Source: Gnetum montanum
Taxonomy: Eukaryota > Streptophyta > Gnetopsida > Gnetales > Gnetaceae
Length of the DNA stretch: 64,000 nucleotides
Assembly (NCBI GenBank): GCA_015680685.1
Contig: MNCI01025089.1
Location: 337,997-401,996 of the forward strand
Direction: 5' to 3'
Part shown: positions 47,936 to 62,179 of the stretch, one piece after another
How the letters are laid out: each line of letters begins with the position of its first letter
Position numbering within the stretch: the stretch's first letter is position 1
Notes under the pieces: model-generated
What the model saw: only the letters and a program-made list of their open reading frames with translations
Database searches by the model: none
What the model was told of the DNA's origin: nothing
Position numbers and translations under genes: made by a program

Positions 47936-50900
47936 TTCTCATGTTCAATACTTTTCCTATGCATATGTTATTATTTGATTTTATTAAACTTTTTAGATTT
48001 ATATTGTAACTTATTTCTTTTAATGAAACATTCTCTCCATTTAATGTTTTGTATCATATGATTTATATTTATTAAATGCATATAATTTATCTCTATTTAA
48101 TGTTTTTTATCATATACATTTATTCATCATTTTGCATTAATTTCCAAGACCATTCCTAGGTAATCCATGCCTATATACAAGGTTTCTTAGACCATAACCT
48201 TGTTAAATTATGATTTGAGTAAACATTGGATTCCCTTCATAATGAAAATATTTGCATCAATACCTCTTTTCGACTGCTAGAATGAGGGCCACCATTTTGA
48301 TTTTCCTTAACCAAGATTTCTTTATCCAATTTCTCTACTTGTTGATTTTTAAAAAAATTCATTAACCAAATTTTTAAAATTAAGAAAATTTTGTTTTATT
48401 GTTGACTTAGTGCATGGTCAAACTTAGTGGATCTTGTAAGCCTTAAACTAGAAAAAAAAACAAAATAAAAATGTTTTATTGTCAACTTAGTTTATGATTC
48501 AACTTAGTTAAAATCTTAGGCTTTAAAGTAGGAAAACAAGAAACTAAAATTTCTAGCCAATCAATTCCTTGATGATATTTTTACAAAGCTTAGGATGAGA
48601 CACTCTTGATCCATTAACATGGCCAATCCTTCTCCTACCCACTTCCCCCCTCCCCCTCCCCTCTCATTCTCCTTAATCTTAAGTTAATAACCCTTTCAAC
48701 TTTTAAAACTTCAATCCAATTCCAAATCCTCTCCAACATACTTCCCTTTTTTTCAATTCCTCTTTCAATAATGCTTATCAACATTGTCTAAATTTCAAGA
48801 TATTACTAAGCATCCACAAAATAATTTAATAGGATGTACCTTATAGGTCTTTTATCATTACCTTCTGAGGAACAACAACTCAATTATTTCACACCATTTC
48901 CAATTTATCAATATCAACTTTGAATGAGTTCAAATCCCATTTTTACTATTAATTTACCCAGTTTAGTAGTCCAACTATAGTTTCTATTAACTTTACTACC
49001 CTCTAAAAGCTAAGTGGAAAAAAAATTAGAAGCTTTAATTTCAGGTTTCTATAAAAAATATCATATGCTACTAGTGAGATGTGCTAATAACCATAGGAAT
49101 TCTAAACATTTTCCTCTCTAACCTTTATTCATTATTTGTGGATGCAATCAAATCTAATCCTAATATCACTAACCTATAAGGAGCCATATCCAAAGTAATT
49201 GAACTTGAACATATTACTCTTATGAATTCTTTACAATCCCAATTTGAAACTTTTGGCCTAGGTTTCTAAGCCCCAATAGTTCAAAATCCTTTTGAAGTCA
49301 ATTCTATAATAGTCAAATCTCTACCAAAAATTTAAAGTCCAAGTACTTCCTCACTATCATCAAAACCTTGGCCTAAACCATGATCAAGTGAAGGCCTTAA
49401 TTTAATTTATTATCAATCATTCCTCTATATCTGATATTGCTGATCTTGAGATAACATAAACCTTCAACATACCTAAAGGCAAGAGTCAACGTTTAGTGAA
49501 TCAAGTCTTAACCACGCTACAAAAGCTTTCTAATAAAGTGATTGAACTAAAATGTAACAATGTTAAATGAGAAATCAACACAATGATGCATACAGAAGCT
49601 TAGAAGAAGAAACTCTTAGTGAATATTATAGGTTGCATAATACCAAAAAGTATTTTGACAAGTCTTATTCTTAATTACAAACTTTATATGAGGATATTAC
49701 ATAATAATTACAAAATAATAAAAAGAGAAAAGCCCTACTAATGATTCTAGATGTCCCTCATAAAGTTGAAAATGAACTAGTATCATCCTTTAAGCAATTC
49801 AGGATTAATGAACTTGCTCTTGCAAATGCATGATTCACAAATATTAACAATATCATGAACCTCTCTAATAATTTAAAGGGAAACAAATATGTTCCTTCTA
49901 GTAGGTTAAACCATAATAATAAAATTACTACATTTCAATAAAAAATGCAACCTATAACTTTATTATAAATTCATATTGCACCATTGAGTAGGTTAACTAC
50001 TTATCACTATCCATGTTTAGTATGATACTTCACCATTGTAAGTTTGAAAATAAAATTTCTTGTTTTAAGTGAGTTGTAAATTTCTTTAAATCCCTAGTGG
50101 AGAAAAGCCCAATGGAAGACACATTATACAATGAGTCAAATAGAAAGACATTGAAGGCATTAATAAGGGTAATTTTACAATGGTAAGCAAGTTTATGATT
50201 TCATGAGATATTAGTAAATTAGTTAAGTTATATCTTGTTGTGGTCAGTAATGATCTTTATGGTTTAATGATTTTAAATCACACCACAATTTGTTACTAAT
50301 TCAAGCCTAGGTACTTTGAAACATTGCTAAATAAAGATAAAAAGAAGTCTTCAAGGATGCTTTAGAAAAAAAATACAAGCTTAAAATTGGTAATGATAGT
50401 TGTTTTTCTCAATTACCTATAGAGATCATTTGTGAAAACTTAATATTTTTTATAACTTATCTGATAATATGTAGTGTAAGTTAAGAGTAGTCATAGTTGT
50501 GGTAAGAATCATCACAATTCGATATTTGACACAACCTAACATGAAAATAAGCTAAGCAATTTTGTGGCCATCAAACAGAATAAAGACTTAAATTCTTCAA
50601 ATTAAAAGGAGATTTGTAGTTTGTTGAACATCTAACAATTTGAAATTAGATTTTTCTTTAAAAAAAACCAAATAATAAGTGAAAAAGTAAATGCATGGAA
50701 TAGTTAATGGACCAAAGTAGATAAAAGAAGATGCATGTGTGATGTAATGTAGAAAAATAGAAAAATTTTCGTTGAATTAGATCTATAGAATAGAAAAATG
50801 CATATGGATAAAAAGAGGTGGCAACATAGAATAAAATAGAAGAAAATTCATTGAAACTATCCTTTTAAAAAAACAATAATACATAGAAATAAAATATCTA

Positions 50901-52599
50901 GGAGAAAGGACCTGGGAGGATGTAGCAATAACCTTGCAAGATGGGATCAAGGATTATGGATGAATCATGAGTAGCTATGTTACTCTATTCACTCTCTAAT
51001 GCATGTGCCTAATTCTAGATCTAATAGAACCACTATAGATATGATGGACAAGGAAGTGAATAACATCTATGCATCAATATACATTCAAGAGGATTCTTTG
51101 TATATCAAGAAGATAACACAAAGGGAATATAATATATTAGTAAGAAGATACGAAATTAGAAGGGACCCTAAGGAGCTGAGAGTCATAAAGAGCTTTGTGA
51201 TCATTGCTAGAAGAATGGCTACTTTGTAGAGGAGATATTTTTGGAAAGTTCTTCAAATGCAAAATGTTCAAAATGCCAAAGCCACTAGTCAATATATTTT
51301 TGTTTATGAGTATCCTCCTATTTAGAGGGCCATAAATGCTTTGTATATTGTGAATAAATAACACATTGGGATCTATAGAATTTTCTATAAGGTTTTGAAA
51401 AAAAGAAATTATGTGTACATGTTTGATGTAGAAAATGATGCTAGATGTTAAAAGGTAGGATTGATGCTAATGTTGAAGAGTAATATGAAGTTGTATATTG
51501 AGGAGAGTATTGAAGAAGCAGAAGTTAGAATCAACATAGGAGATAATGTGGGACATTAAAACCAAAGATTGAGAATAAGCATCCCACAAAAATTGATGCA
51601 GCAAGTAACATGAAACATAGTTGCTATCTAATGTTAAAGATAGACTAGAAACAATGTTGTTAATGAAAGAAAAGGTCAAATCTGGAATTGCTAAAGATGT
51701 CTTGGGCTAGAAAAACCCATAGAAAATACTTGAAACTTTAATTAGGTGCAACATTGTCCCTTATTGATGGATACTATTGAATCATGCTAGAGGAAAAGTG
51801 TGGAGGATATCAATAATACACTAATGGTGGGGTGTTGTGTCACAGAAGTGGGACATGGCTATATTCCTAAAACTAACCTCTTCCATAATTCATATGAAGA
51901 TTCACACTTCTTACATCACTCTACAGTTAATAGTCCTTCACTACATTGGGGTCGAGATTTGCATTTAGCCTCATTAATGCTAAATTAGAGAGGAATGGAA
52001 ATAGATGAGGAAAGGACATGAGAGAAAGAAAAGATAAATATAGTACATAATAATAAAAATTATAGTATGTAAAGACAAAAGGTATAGAAAAAGAAAAGAA
52101 TAAAGGATATTTCTTATACACTTATTATGAGGATGATGCTATGCCACAAAAGTGGTACATGGCTAAATCCTAGACACTGTATGGCCAAAAAGGATGCCAT
52201 ATATATTGTCGAATTAGCTCATCCCCATTCCACTCAATAATATACTTAGTTATACCCTCACATGAAGTAATAAGATATTTAGTCATTTAAAAACCTCATT
52301 GATTTATGTTGGGCACATAGAATAAAATAAAATAGATATCATTAAAAAATATAAAGAAAATAACTAGAGAAATAGTAAAATATGAGATAGAGAGGAGGGA
52401 TAGTAAGCAAAATAATATAAAATAAAATAAGGTTTTGAGAAAAACTATTATCCCAATGTAGTATATATCTCATCATAGCATAGAAAAATTGATAAAAAGT
52501 AAAGTGCCACTAGAAGAACACATATTTGGACTCAAATAGTAAGTAGGTTCAATACTATAAATTAGCTACATGTAGTAGCATATTAGAAAGCTTATGTTA
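47936..52599. other. No gene recognised, 47.9-52.6 kb
   Basis: AT-rich. A C/T-only run lies at about 48640-48670. A plus-strand stretch at 50999-51360 ('EYNILVRRYEIRRDPKELRV') looks mildly coding-like but has no known domain. Two related segments near 51825-51880 and 52135-52185 share GTCACAGAAGTGGGACATGGC-type sequence. They may belong to the 3' LTR/UTR of the Tat-type relic that follows, but I could not define LTR ends. Confidence 0.4.
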
Positions 52600-53650
52600 A
52601 TAGGATCTACTAATTGATGTTCTTTCATATTAGATAGAATTTGGGCACCATTTTGTAGAGATTGAATCACTAGAAAAGGACCTTGCCAGTTGAGGGAGAA
52701 CTTTGAGTCTCTAGAGTTTGGAAAATGGTGAAGGACTAGATCATCCTTGTGAATCTCTCTAATTTTAACATGTTTGGAGTGGTAATGTTAAATATCTACT
52801 TGATATTCATGTAAATGTTAAAGAGTAGCTTGTCATTGTTCTTCTAGAAGACCCAATTCCATGCATCACATAGGATTATTATCTTAATCTAAATACCAAT
52901 CATGAAGAAAAATATAGAGAGATGGAGTATGAAGCTTAGCTAGTAAGATTGCCTTAGAATCATAGGTTAGAAAATATGGGGTATGACCAATGGTTGTATG
53001 AAAAGTGATACTATAGACCTAGAGAGCATATGATAGCTATGTGTTCCAACTATTTTTAATTTTATTAACCATGGTATGAAGAAAATGGATGAGATTTTTA
53101 TTAGTGGATTTGGCTTAATCATAAGATAGGCAGTAATAGACTAATGAACATGACTAAGTGATATGATACATAGAGTAGAAATTAGCCACCATGACTGAGT
53201 GATATGATACATAGAACAAAAATTAGCTACATTCTTACCTTTTAACTAAGATCCATTATTAGTTACAATTTAGAGAGGTACATCAAATTAGGTTATTATG
53301 TGATCAAGAATGAAACAACAAATGAAGAAAAAAAATTTTGGAACATAAAGAAACAACTTCTACCCATTTAGTAAAGTATTTGATAGTAGTCAAAATGAAT
53401 TTTTGTCAATCAAATGAAGGAGTGCTAATAGCACCACTAAGATCTAAACCCCATTTTTTAAAGGGTTATGTGATTTAAGCTATGTTAAATTCTTGTGAAA
53501 CAAGATAGATAAGTGATACATGACTTTGGAAAGTATTGCACATCTTGATCGAGTTATAAGCATCTTTAGCTATGGTTGGCCACAAATAGCCTACAGAAAT
53601 GAATGATTAATCAAGAAATGTGATCCTAAGTGTCTATCAAAAACACCTAA
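52600..53650 (-). pseudogene. Tat/Ogre-type integrase relic
   Basis: Right to left: 'RGYLWPTIAKDAYNSIKMC' (zinc region, with part of the Cys set lost), 'PFKKWGLDLSGAI' and 'KFILTTIKYFTKWVEVVSL' (compare WPF..WGlDivGP and fIlVATDYFTKWVEA), then the C-terminal 'REIHKDDLVLHHF' and 'LNWQGPFLVIQSL' (compare vGDLVLR and W.GPy.V). These motifs belong to the Tat branch of Ty3/gypsy, a different lineage from A-C. The middle catalytic D region (KYFTK) has lost its D. Stops are present. Confidence 0.75.
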
Positions 53651-53929
53651 GTGAACCGAGTCAAGGACTATCTTAGACTTTACAAGACTAAGATAATGTA
53701 GAAGAACACCCATAGAAGAAACTCAACATAAAATATCAGGATTCACTAAACGAAAGTATCAACTATGTTTACATAAAGAAGATGACTAGGAGTCTTCTCA
53801 ATGATTAGATAATAAATAAGATTAGCATGTTACTAATTTTGATCATTTGTGTTGATAGCACTAATGAAGACATTAGAGGAGTGTGTAATAGACATTATAA
53901 GAATTGATTTTCTAAGTTAATCTTATATG

Positions 53930-54215
53930 GTTGAAGGATCATCATAAATTGCAAATGTTGCCAAGGCATCAGCTAACATATTTTTAGAGAGTGGAATGTA
54001 GCTCAAGATATGAGTAGAAAAGGAAAGGATAAGTTCCTTAGCTATTTCTAAATTAGGAAGTAAGTGAGGGGCCTTATAGTCATATTCACTATTAACTTGG
54101 TTTATGATGAGCTAAGATTTACCATAGATAGTAATAGTCTTCACTTTATTCTATAAGGCTAGTAAGAGACCTCATATTAGAGCCTTATATTAAGGTATAT
54201 TATTAATGCATGGAA
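53930..54215 (-). pseudogene. Tat-type second (archaeal-type) RNase H relic
   Basis: In one frame with a few stops: 'YKALI*GLLLAL', 'VKTITIYGKS*LIINQVNSE' and later 'NMLADALATFA'. This is the RVT_3-like pattern (AEYeALi.GL..A; l.v.GDS.LVi.Qv.GeY; N..ADaLA.LA), with K for the catalytic D of GDS. This extra RNase H between RNase H and integrase marks the Tat/Ogre lineage. Confidence 0.75.
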
Positions 54216-54269
54216 ATTCAAGCTTATAAGCCTAATAAATGAATTTCTTGGTAAAAAGAATAAGGATAT

Positions 54270-55640
54270 AAGCTACGTGAGATTCAAAATAAATATGTGC
54301 TTATCAAAATAAAGGACAACATTCAAATTCTTTGTAGTAGTATGTAAGTTATGAAAAATGTTAGTTGACTCAAAATTAGAGAAAAAATTTGCTAAGGTTT
54401 GACCTTTGATAGATTGTTAAGATAGAAAATAAAGGTCAAAATCAATAAGAAATTTTTTTTGACAAGCTAAGTGATTGTTCTCGGAAGGATTATTAGAAAT
54501 GACTTTAAAAATGTTATCCTTGCATATAGGAAATACCTTAGCATTAAGAAGGCAATTCCACCACTTCTTAAGAGCAATGAAAAGACTTAGATAAGATTTT
54601 TTGATACTAGAGTATCATGTTTCCTAGTTTGAAAAAGAATGAGATATGTAATATATCTTCTTATCATTGCAAAAGCATGATAAATATGGCATGATAGATA
54701 TGGAATGGTTGGATTAGAAAAATAAAAGTAAAAAGGTTGATTAAATTATGGAGGGTGTAGAATGAGAGCTTACTCAAAAATTCTTTAATAGAGTCAAAGG
54801 ATTTTTGATACTCCTCACTCCAAATGAAAACTATAGATTTATGAAGCAAGTGAGTTAAAGGATTAAGATGATTAGTAAGATTAGAGATGTAGCAGTGAAT
54901 CAATCAAAGAAGACCTTGTACAATAAGTATAGCTTGAATGTTTCTAGATGGTGTAAGGTCTAGGATAGCTTTAATCTTTTTAGGGTCAATTGCTATACCA
55001 TCTTAGGATGTAATATTACCAAAGAGTTTTCCCATGAGGACCCCAAAGATGCATTTTTTGGGTTTAAAACATAGGTTAGACTTGTCAAAGTAAGTTAAGA
55101 CATGATCTAAGTCAAAAGTATGATTAGTTGCTATGGTAGATATGATGGTTAAATCATTAATATAATTGTTAATTATTTTAAACATCATGTCATTGAAGAT
55201 GAAAGTCATAGCCTATTGATAGGTAAATCCAACATTATTTAGTCCAAAAGAGTTCATATAGTAAAATACTCCTCAAGGGTTCATGAAATGGTATATTTTT
55301 AATGCTATGGACTTATCTGAATTTCATTTTCATTAAAAAACAATTCATAAAGAATAGAAGTGTATGCCCAACTATAGAGTTTATAAGTTGATCAATGTTG
55401 GGTAAAGGAAAGTCATCCTAAATGGTCAACTTAATAAGATCTTGAAAGAAAATGCATATAAAAATGTCATCATTCTTCTTGGGAACTACAACCATGTTAG
55501 AAACCCAATAAAAATAGTCAATAGGGTGAATGAATCTAGCATTGCAGAGTTTGGTGATCTCTTCTTTTATAGCAAGAGCTATAGCTAGATGAATTTTCCT
55601 AACCTTATATTTGGTAGGTTTGGAGTCTTATTCCAAAATA
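54270..55640 (-). pseudogene. Tat-type reverse transcriptase and first RNase H relic
   Basis: Blocks from right to left: 'AIKEEITKLCNARFIHPIDY', 'VSNMVVVPKKND', 'DDFPLPNIDQLIN', 'MTFIFNDMMFKIINNYINDL' (Y-I-N-D where Y-V-D-D is expected), 'LCFKPKKCIFGVLMGKLFG' (compare LkLNP.KC.FGV..GK.LGF) and 'LNPLTHLLHKSIVFIWSEEY' (start of RNase H). All in the correct order, with stops and shifts. The catalytic D is mutated, so it is dead. Confidence 0.8.
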
Positions 55641-57400
55641 ATGTTATGTTATGCCAGCTTTGAATTTGAATCTAACATATTATTATATCCCTAAGAAAAA
55701 CCAATTGAATGCTTTTTTAAAGTCTCTAAGATGGCCTCTTGAGGGACTTGGGGAGAAAATAACACTAAGCTAAATAGTTTTATGTTCACCATAATGACTT
55801 AGTAGAAGAAATTCGATTAGATAATTTTTGATTAAAAAGTACTCTTAATCAAGGGAAAAGAGGTCTAGTTTAGATAGAAGCTCATCCTTTGTGATGTCTA
55901 AAGAGGATATAAGAGAAGCTAATCCTGATTTATGTTAGAAAAAGAAAGATATAGAGTTTGACATACCTAGCTTGTAGGGTATCTCAAGATTAGAGGTTGA
56001 AGTAGAGAATCTAGGCAAGCATCCATCTTCACTTAGGCCAAAATTAGGAAAGAAAATAATGTTTTTATGTTTAAAAAGGAAATAATGTTAAATGTTAAGT
56101 TAAATGATGTCAAAATATGATAGATGTTGAAACTTATAAGATGCACATCATTTTTAATTATAAAAGAAATAGAAAAGGAAAGCTCAATACTAAAGGTTTC
56201 ATTCACATTAGAGCATCTTAAGCAATGACATACAAGTAGAGTAAATAGTGACAACAATACTATATGACAAGATTATGATGGTAAGTGATAATAATAGTAG
56301 GTAGGGATCCAATGGTGGGTACAGAAATAATAAGAATCTACCTTAATCCTATTCATTTCTTCTTAGAATCAAAATATGAGTCATTCAAACCTTAGTTAGG
56401 AATCTTTTATACATTTTGCTATTGTTCTTCTAGTTTTCCTTCATGTTAGAACTTTAAGAAAGTTCTAACGTAGATGTCATTATGAAATTTTTTTAGCAAT
56501 ATTTTTACATGTAGAACCAAAATCTTGATTATTAGTTTCAATGCAAAAAAATATGTTTATAATAGTAGAGAGATTTTGATTTTTTTTTTCATTTTCACAT
56601 TAAAACAATAGTGCCTAGGCTCTTAGTTATTGAATCTATGTTCTTTATCGTAATGGATGAAAAAAGCATCTTGGAGAATAATCCAAGAAAGCCAAGGTCC
56701 ATCAAGAGTAAGCCTCTCTTTGATGATGCTAGATTGATGCCTTAAAAGCTATGGACTCACCAAAGAGCTACATAATTTCTAAAATTTTACATTACTTCCA
56801 CATGGTGATATAGATAGGTCTAGAAGAAGAAGCTGTACTACAAGCTTTAGATCGAATCTCACCTAGATTCTCTATAGAGCTTATAGAAATCATATTCAAA
56901 AAGAGGTTTGAGATTGAGGATATATCTAAGGACATTCTAATGTACAAAAAATACTTGAACAAGCTATGGAAGAGGAGGTAATATCAACAATTTAGTGTTG
57001 ATAGTATATTGCTCTTGTAGACTCAAACTTGCAAGGCAATGTCACCCTCCAAGTTTCAAAATCTTTGTTAAAAGATAAGCTAAAAGTTTTAAGTGTTGAA
57101 AAGGATTTTAAATTAGCTTTATTTTAGCTAAAATTAACTTTGACATTGTTATGTAGGTTTGTTAATCTAGATGTAGAAAGTTCTAATTGTTTAGAATTTC
57201 TGTAAAATTTGTTGCAAGATCTTTCCCAACATTTTAGATGCTTAGTACAAGGTATTATGACTACACAAATTCTAGAGTGAGTACAACAACTAGGGATGAC
57301 TTCATCCTTTATGGAATGAAGTTTATGAAGAAAATGTAGAGTGGTCAAAGGGATCAAGGATTATCATAAGGCCTAAACGTAAGTACAAAATTGTGTTGAA
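55641..57400. other. Upstream part of the Tat-type relic; nothing definable
   Basis: Protease and the gag end should lie here on the minus strand if the relic were contiguous. I see only scattered coding-like pieces (56033-56257, 57124-57357) without motifs. Confidence 0.35.
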
Positions 57401-60400
57401 TTTTTCATCAACATAAAGGTTAGATAGAGGATCATATTGATAGTTGAATATTTTGATTTTTAGCTAAAATAAGCATTAATGATGTAAAATTAATTAACAT
57501 CATATGGGTAATATAATAATTTGAATTTAGATCTATTAGTGAAGCAAAAAAGCACTTAAAAGTGGTTTTTAAGGGTGAGGGTGTTAGATATTTCAATAAG
57601 TTTAACATATCAAGACTTTTTTGTGCTTTAGAATTAAAGCATTCCTACCCTGGTGTATAAAAGTGCATAGGTTCAATAAAGAACTACTCAATAAAGAAAA
57701 ATATTTTTTTGGTTCATGTAGACTAGATGCAAGTTAGCATTACTTAGGACTTGGCTACACTAAGGTACTAGTTAAGCTTCCTAGAGAGTAAAATAAATAT
57801 TGATAGTTCAAAGCTTGATTAAGAAAAACTATTAATTATGATGTATTGGATTAGGTTAGAGAAAAGAGATACTATTAATGGACATAAGGAAATTAGCAAA
57901 GACTTAAAAACGTTATTCCCCTTATTCATTAAAGGAATATTTTGTAATAACATTGGTCAAAAATAGGAGCTAGCTCCTAGGCAAATGTATGGGTTGTGCA
58001 GGGATATTTTCCAAGGAAGGATAGCTAACTAGACATCAATGATATATCAAGGGGTAGTTGAAGAAATGATGAAACTATTATAAGAGAAAAAAGGAGATAA
58101 TGAGTGAATGACTCAATTTTGGTTTCTACTATGGGTTAATAGAAGTTGTGGAAACTTTGTTTTCTAAAGGTTGAGAGAAGTAAGTAGATGTTGCATTTGA
58201 GACAAACTTCAAGATCCCATTGTGGTAGTACTTGGGGATATAATGTCTACATAGAGCATTGGAGGTGATGGTCCTTTGACATCGACATCAAAGACTAAAG
58301 AAAAGTGAGTTCATTAATGTTAAAAAGCATTGAAGAAGCTCACAAGAAAATAAGTGGAGATTTTTATGACCACCTCTAGAACTATTAAGAAGGAAAGAGC
58401 TTCAAGAATGAGAAAAACTCTTTCAATAGAAGAAGCCATCTTCTTGAAGACTCCTAAAAAAACAATCTTCCAGGAGGAAATAAAAGAGAGATTAAGTTTA
58501 TGTATTTTTTTTATATTTTTCTAAGAATAAATGATGTAGTGTAGTTTCTAGTTTTGACGTTGATAATGAATGATGTGGTACTAACACTTTGCTCATTTTG
58601 CAAAGCTACTTGAGAAATAAAATCTTTGGAACAAGAAGCAAAAAAGCTACATTCGAACCTTCTTTTTATCCTTGAAGGTCATAAGAAAGGTATGAAAAAG
58701 AGAACTAGATTTTCTAAATGACTTACTTTCATTACTGGAAAATAACAAGGAAATAAGGAAAGTCTAGGTTCCTTTTCTAACCTATTTGATTTGAACCTTA
58801 ATGAAACATGTCAAGAGAAATACGAGACCTAAGAGAGTAAAAGGGATAAGATATAAAAAATGGAGATCCCTTCTCCACCTCCTAAAGATGTCACTTCTAT
58901 GGTTACCAAACTAGCTTTAAATGATTTAGAGGTTTGTAAATGGATAAATGAGGTAACGTGTTTGAAACTCTTCGCATCATATGATAAGTGCATTTTGATG
59001 TTGCATCAAAGATTATACATCATTTTCTAGATGTCAGAAGGACTTAACCCATTTTTTTTCTTTTCTAGAGATGAAAAGAAAATTTTAGGCTTATGTCAAT
59101 GATAAGCAATTGATGTTAGAGTGTTTATAGAAAGACATGGAGAGAAAGTTAAATTTAATCTCTCTAGTAGAAGGTAAGTATTCAAAACATTACTATCAAA
59201 GGAGTAATGTCTAGCATTAGTGGTAGAAAATCTAATGTCCTCTATTTATCATGAAGAAATAGAAGTTAAACTAAATAAGAATCATATAACATTCCATGAT
59301 TTGACTATGAATAGAGACATAATAGTAGAAAAAGTAGCTATGGAAAAAATAAGTATAACTCTTAATTATGCTAAAGATATGGGAGTACTGGCTATTGAAT
59401 AGACCAATACAAATATCATACCTCTAAACTTCTTAGAGTAAGAATAAGAGAAAGAGGATGAGCATGAGAGATAAATAAATATGTCTAATCATGTGAAGAT
59501 TTAAGAAGCTAAAATAAGGGGTAGCAACATAATCAAGCATAATCCTCCTTGCCATGCATACCAGAGAGAAAAGAATAAAGTCATGGAATTTTAAATGGCT
59601 TTAATGAAGCATAAGTAATGAACACTGGCATTAATACACTTCATGACTAGTTTGAGAAATTATGTGGTAGCATGGAAGAGTTAGGGAAGAAATCATCAAA
59701 TGAATAATCATTGATACAAAAGAGAGTACTACAAGTTACTAAAGGAAAATAAGAGCCTATTTGTAAACAAGAAAATAAGAAGCCTATTCATTAAACAAAA
59801 TAAGTTAAAAGAATTGTTTGAAGATTTTTCTAATAGTGTGGTGATTACCACACTAGAACAACAAAGAGGTCCCTAAGAAGAACCTACAAAAGATAAGGAT
59901 GATGATGATATCACCAAGGAATAATTAAAATCCCATGAAGAAGAATGGTCTAGCATTCTATCAAGGATTTCAAGTTTACTGTTTGACACATTGGATACAG
60001 CCAACTTGAGCTTGGAAAAGATAAAAGATATGATATTAGAGATGTATAAAGAGACACAAGGTAAGTATAAAAACTTTAGAAAATCATTTTAATTTATCTT
60101 ATTAAAATGGAAAAATAAAACTAAGTATTTATTTGTTTTGATTTTGTACGTAAATCCTGGAGAGAGCTGCCAAAGACTAGCAGTAGAGTCCACTCCCATG
60201 TAGATTGATAAGGAGGAAGAGGAAGAAGCTACTAAAAACAGAAAATAAAGCTAAAAAAATTTTATTATTTCTAGATTACCTTTGTATGTGTCATTTATGT
60301 TTGACCCAAGAGACTAATTCTTTGTAAAACATCCAATTGTAAATGTTGTTTCAAGAAGTAACATGCAACATCAAGTGTTTTGACATGCATTAGTTGTAAA

Positions 60401-62179
60401 AATTCAAGAGTGATAAAAATATTTATTACATAATTTATAATCGAGTATAAAAAAACACCAAGAAAATTCACATTGTAACTTATAAACTTCACAATTCAAC
60501 TAAAGGGAAGGTTCCATTGTAAATGCAAGGTTTTTAGCCCATGAGCTACAATCTTGCATACTTTAACTTTGTGGAGCTAAAAATACCTCATAAATTGCTA
60601 TTGCCTCACTTCCCAAGTGAAAAATTAATATCATATCTATATTTGGGCTTGGTAAGGCTTAAAATGCCTTGGGAATTGCCAAATTTGGTATTTTCATGGG
60701 TTTTTAAGGGGGTATAGCCCCAAGTAGGCTAGAACCGCCTGCCCTTAGTGTAGGTGGTGTTTGGTTTTAATTTTTTCAAGTAGAGACTAGAATAGTCAAC
60801 ATGTAACCTAGTGTAGTTGCACACATCCAACATTGGTGGTGTTGGGGTTTTCATTTCTCAAAATTATCCATCGTAGTCACAATAATTCCCAACATTATTC
60901 TCCTGGCCAATGTAGTTGCTACCATTTCTAGCAATTGTAGCATAGCCAACATAGACCACCAAGGCCAACATAGTTGAGGTGAAGGCTAGTTTATTGAAAT
61001 GGATTTTTATAGTATTTACTATTTATAGTATTCAAATGGATTTTTATGAGTTTGGTGTATCAAAACCTATCACAAATGCACAACTACACTAGAAATGTTT
61101 TGATTGTTACACATGTAGGTAAATCCAATTTGTTAGCAATGATGGAAAAAATTTACAACCTTAATTTAACACAATTAAAGCCTATAAAAATAAAATTCAA
61201 ACACTTCATTGAAGAGAACATTCTTTTGGATGAGTAGAACATTGTTTGACAATCATACCACATGTTGCAATCCTAAGCATCAAAATCCATTTTGAATTTC
61301 TAAGACTTTTGAAGTAATTTGGTATCTACAGTAGCACTAAGACTCTCAGTGTACTCAAATCATGATAAAAGAGAGAATCATTATTTACATCATCTACACC
61401 CACAGTTGTAGATCTTTGTGATAACCAAGAAGAGGCTCTTGAAGAATTAGAGTTTTAGAACACTTGAATCATGGAGTTATAGAATACAACATGCTAACTT
61501 CAATAAGCTTCAAGCTCAATATAAGCAAGCTTTTTATGCATTTGAGTGCAAAAATTGTGCCTTTTTTAAAATCTTATACATTCAACATTTAATAAAGTTT
61601 AAAGTTCATTTGTAATGTAGATTTTGCTTTAAGTTTTAATTTTTGTGTTTATTTTCATTCATATTTGTAACTTCATTTCTATTTCCTATTTGCATTTACA
61701 TTTTCTAAGTCCCTATGTGATTGGCTAGATTATCCAGGGTACTGTAAATGTTATTTTTCTAGAGGTCTTTGGGGGATTCAAGGCTAAAAATGCTTTTGTG
61801 CCTAGAAATTCTTTGGTGTTTTCCAATGACTATGATTTTTACTCACAATAGAGTACCTCTATGGTCATCCTAATACGTGATAGTAGATGTTCACCACTTA
61901 GAATAAATGGTAAACAAGTTAAATCCTTTAACACAAAAGCAAGTATAGATGATGAATGACATCAAATGTTATATCATTGTATAATTTCCTTTTTTATTAT
62001 GAAAATGATGCAACATATTGATGTTGAACTATTCGGCATCTATAATTTTTTGATAATAAAAAGCCATGAGAGTAAAAATGTCTAAGTATATTTGATAGGT
62101 ACTAGTGATATCTATCACTTAGTAGATGTGAAAAGCAAAGCTAGCAACACACTTGAAAGTTTAGGCATCTAGTATTATA
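57401..62179. other. Unassigned stretch with plus-strand coding-like segments
   Basis: Plus-strand pieces at about 57560-58500 and 58860-59440 (the latter including 'MEIPSPPPKDVTSMVTKLAL' and the open piece 59220-59402) can be read for long distances with few stops and have protein-like composition, but I recognise no domain. 60530-60990 is less AT-rich, with repeated 'CCAACAT.GT' phrases. 61046-61237 is another short frame. It could be a separate old element in the opposite orientation inserted into the Tat-type one. Confidence 0.35.

Noticed and set aside
48640-48672. C/T-only run as a possible polypurine priming site
   Set aside because: No LTR end with TG/CA could be placed next to it.
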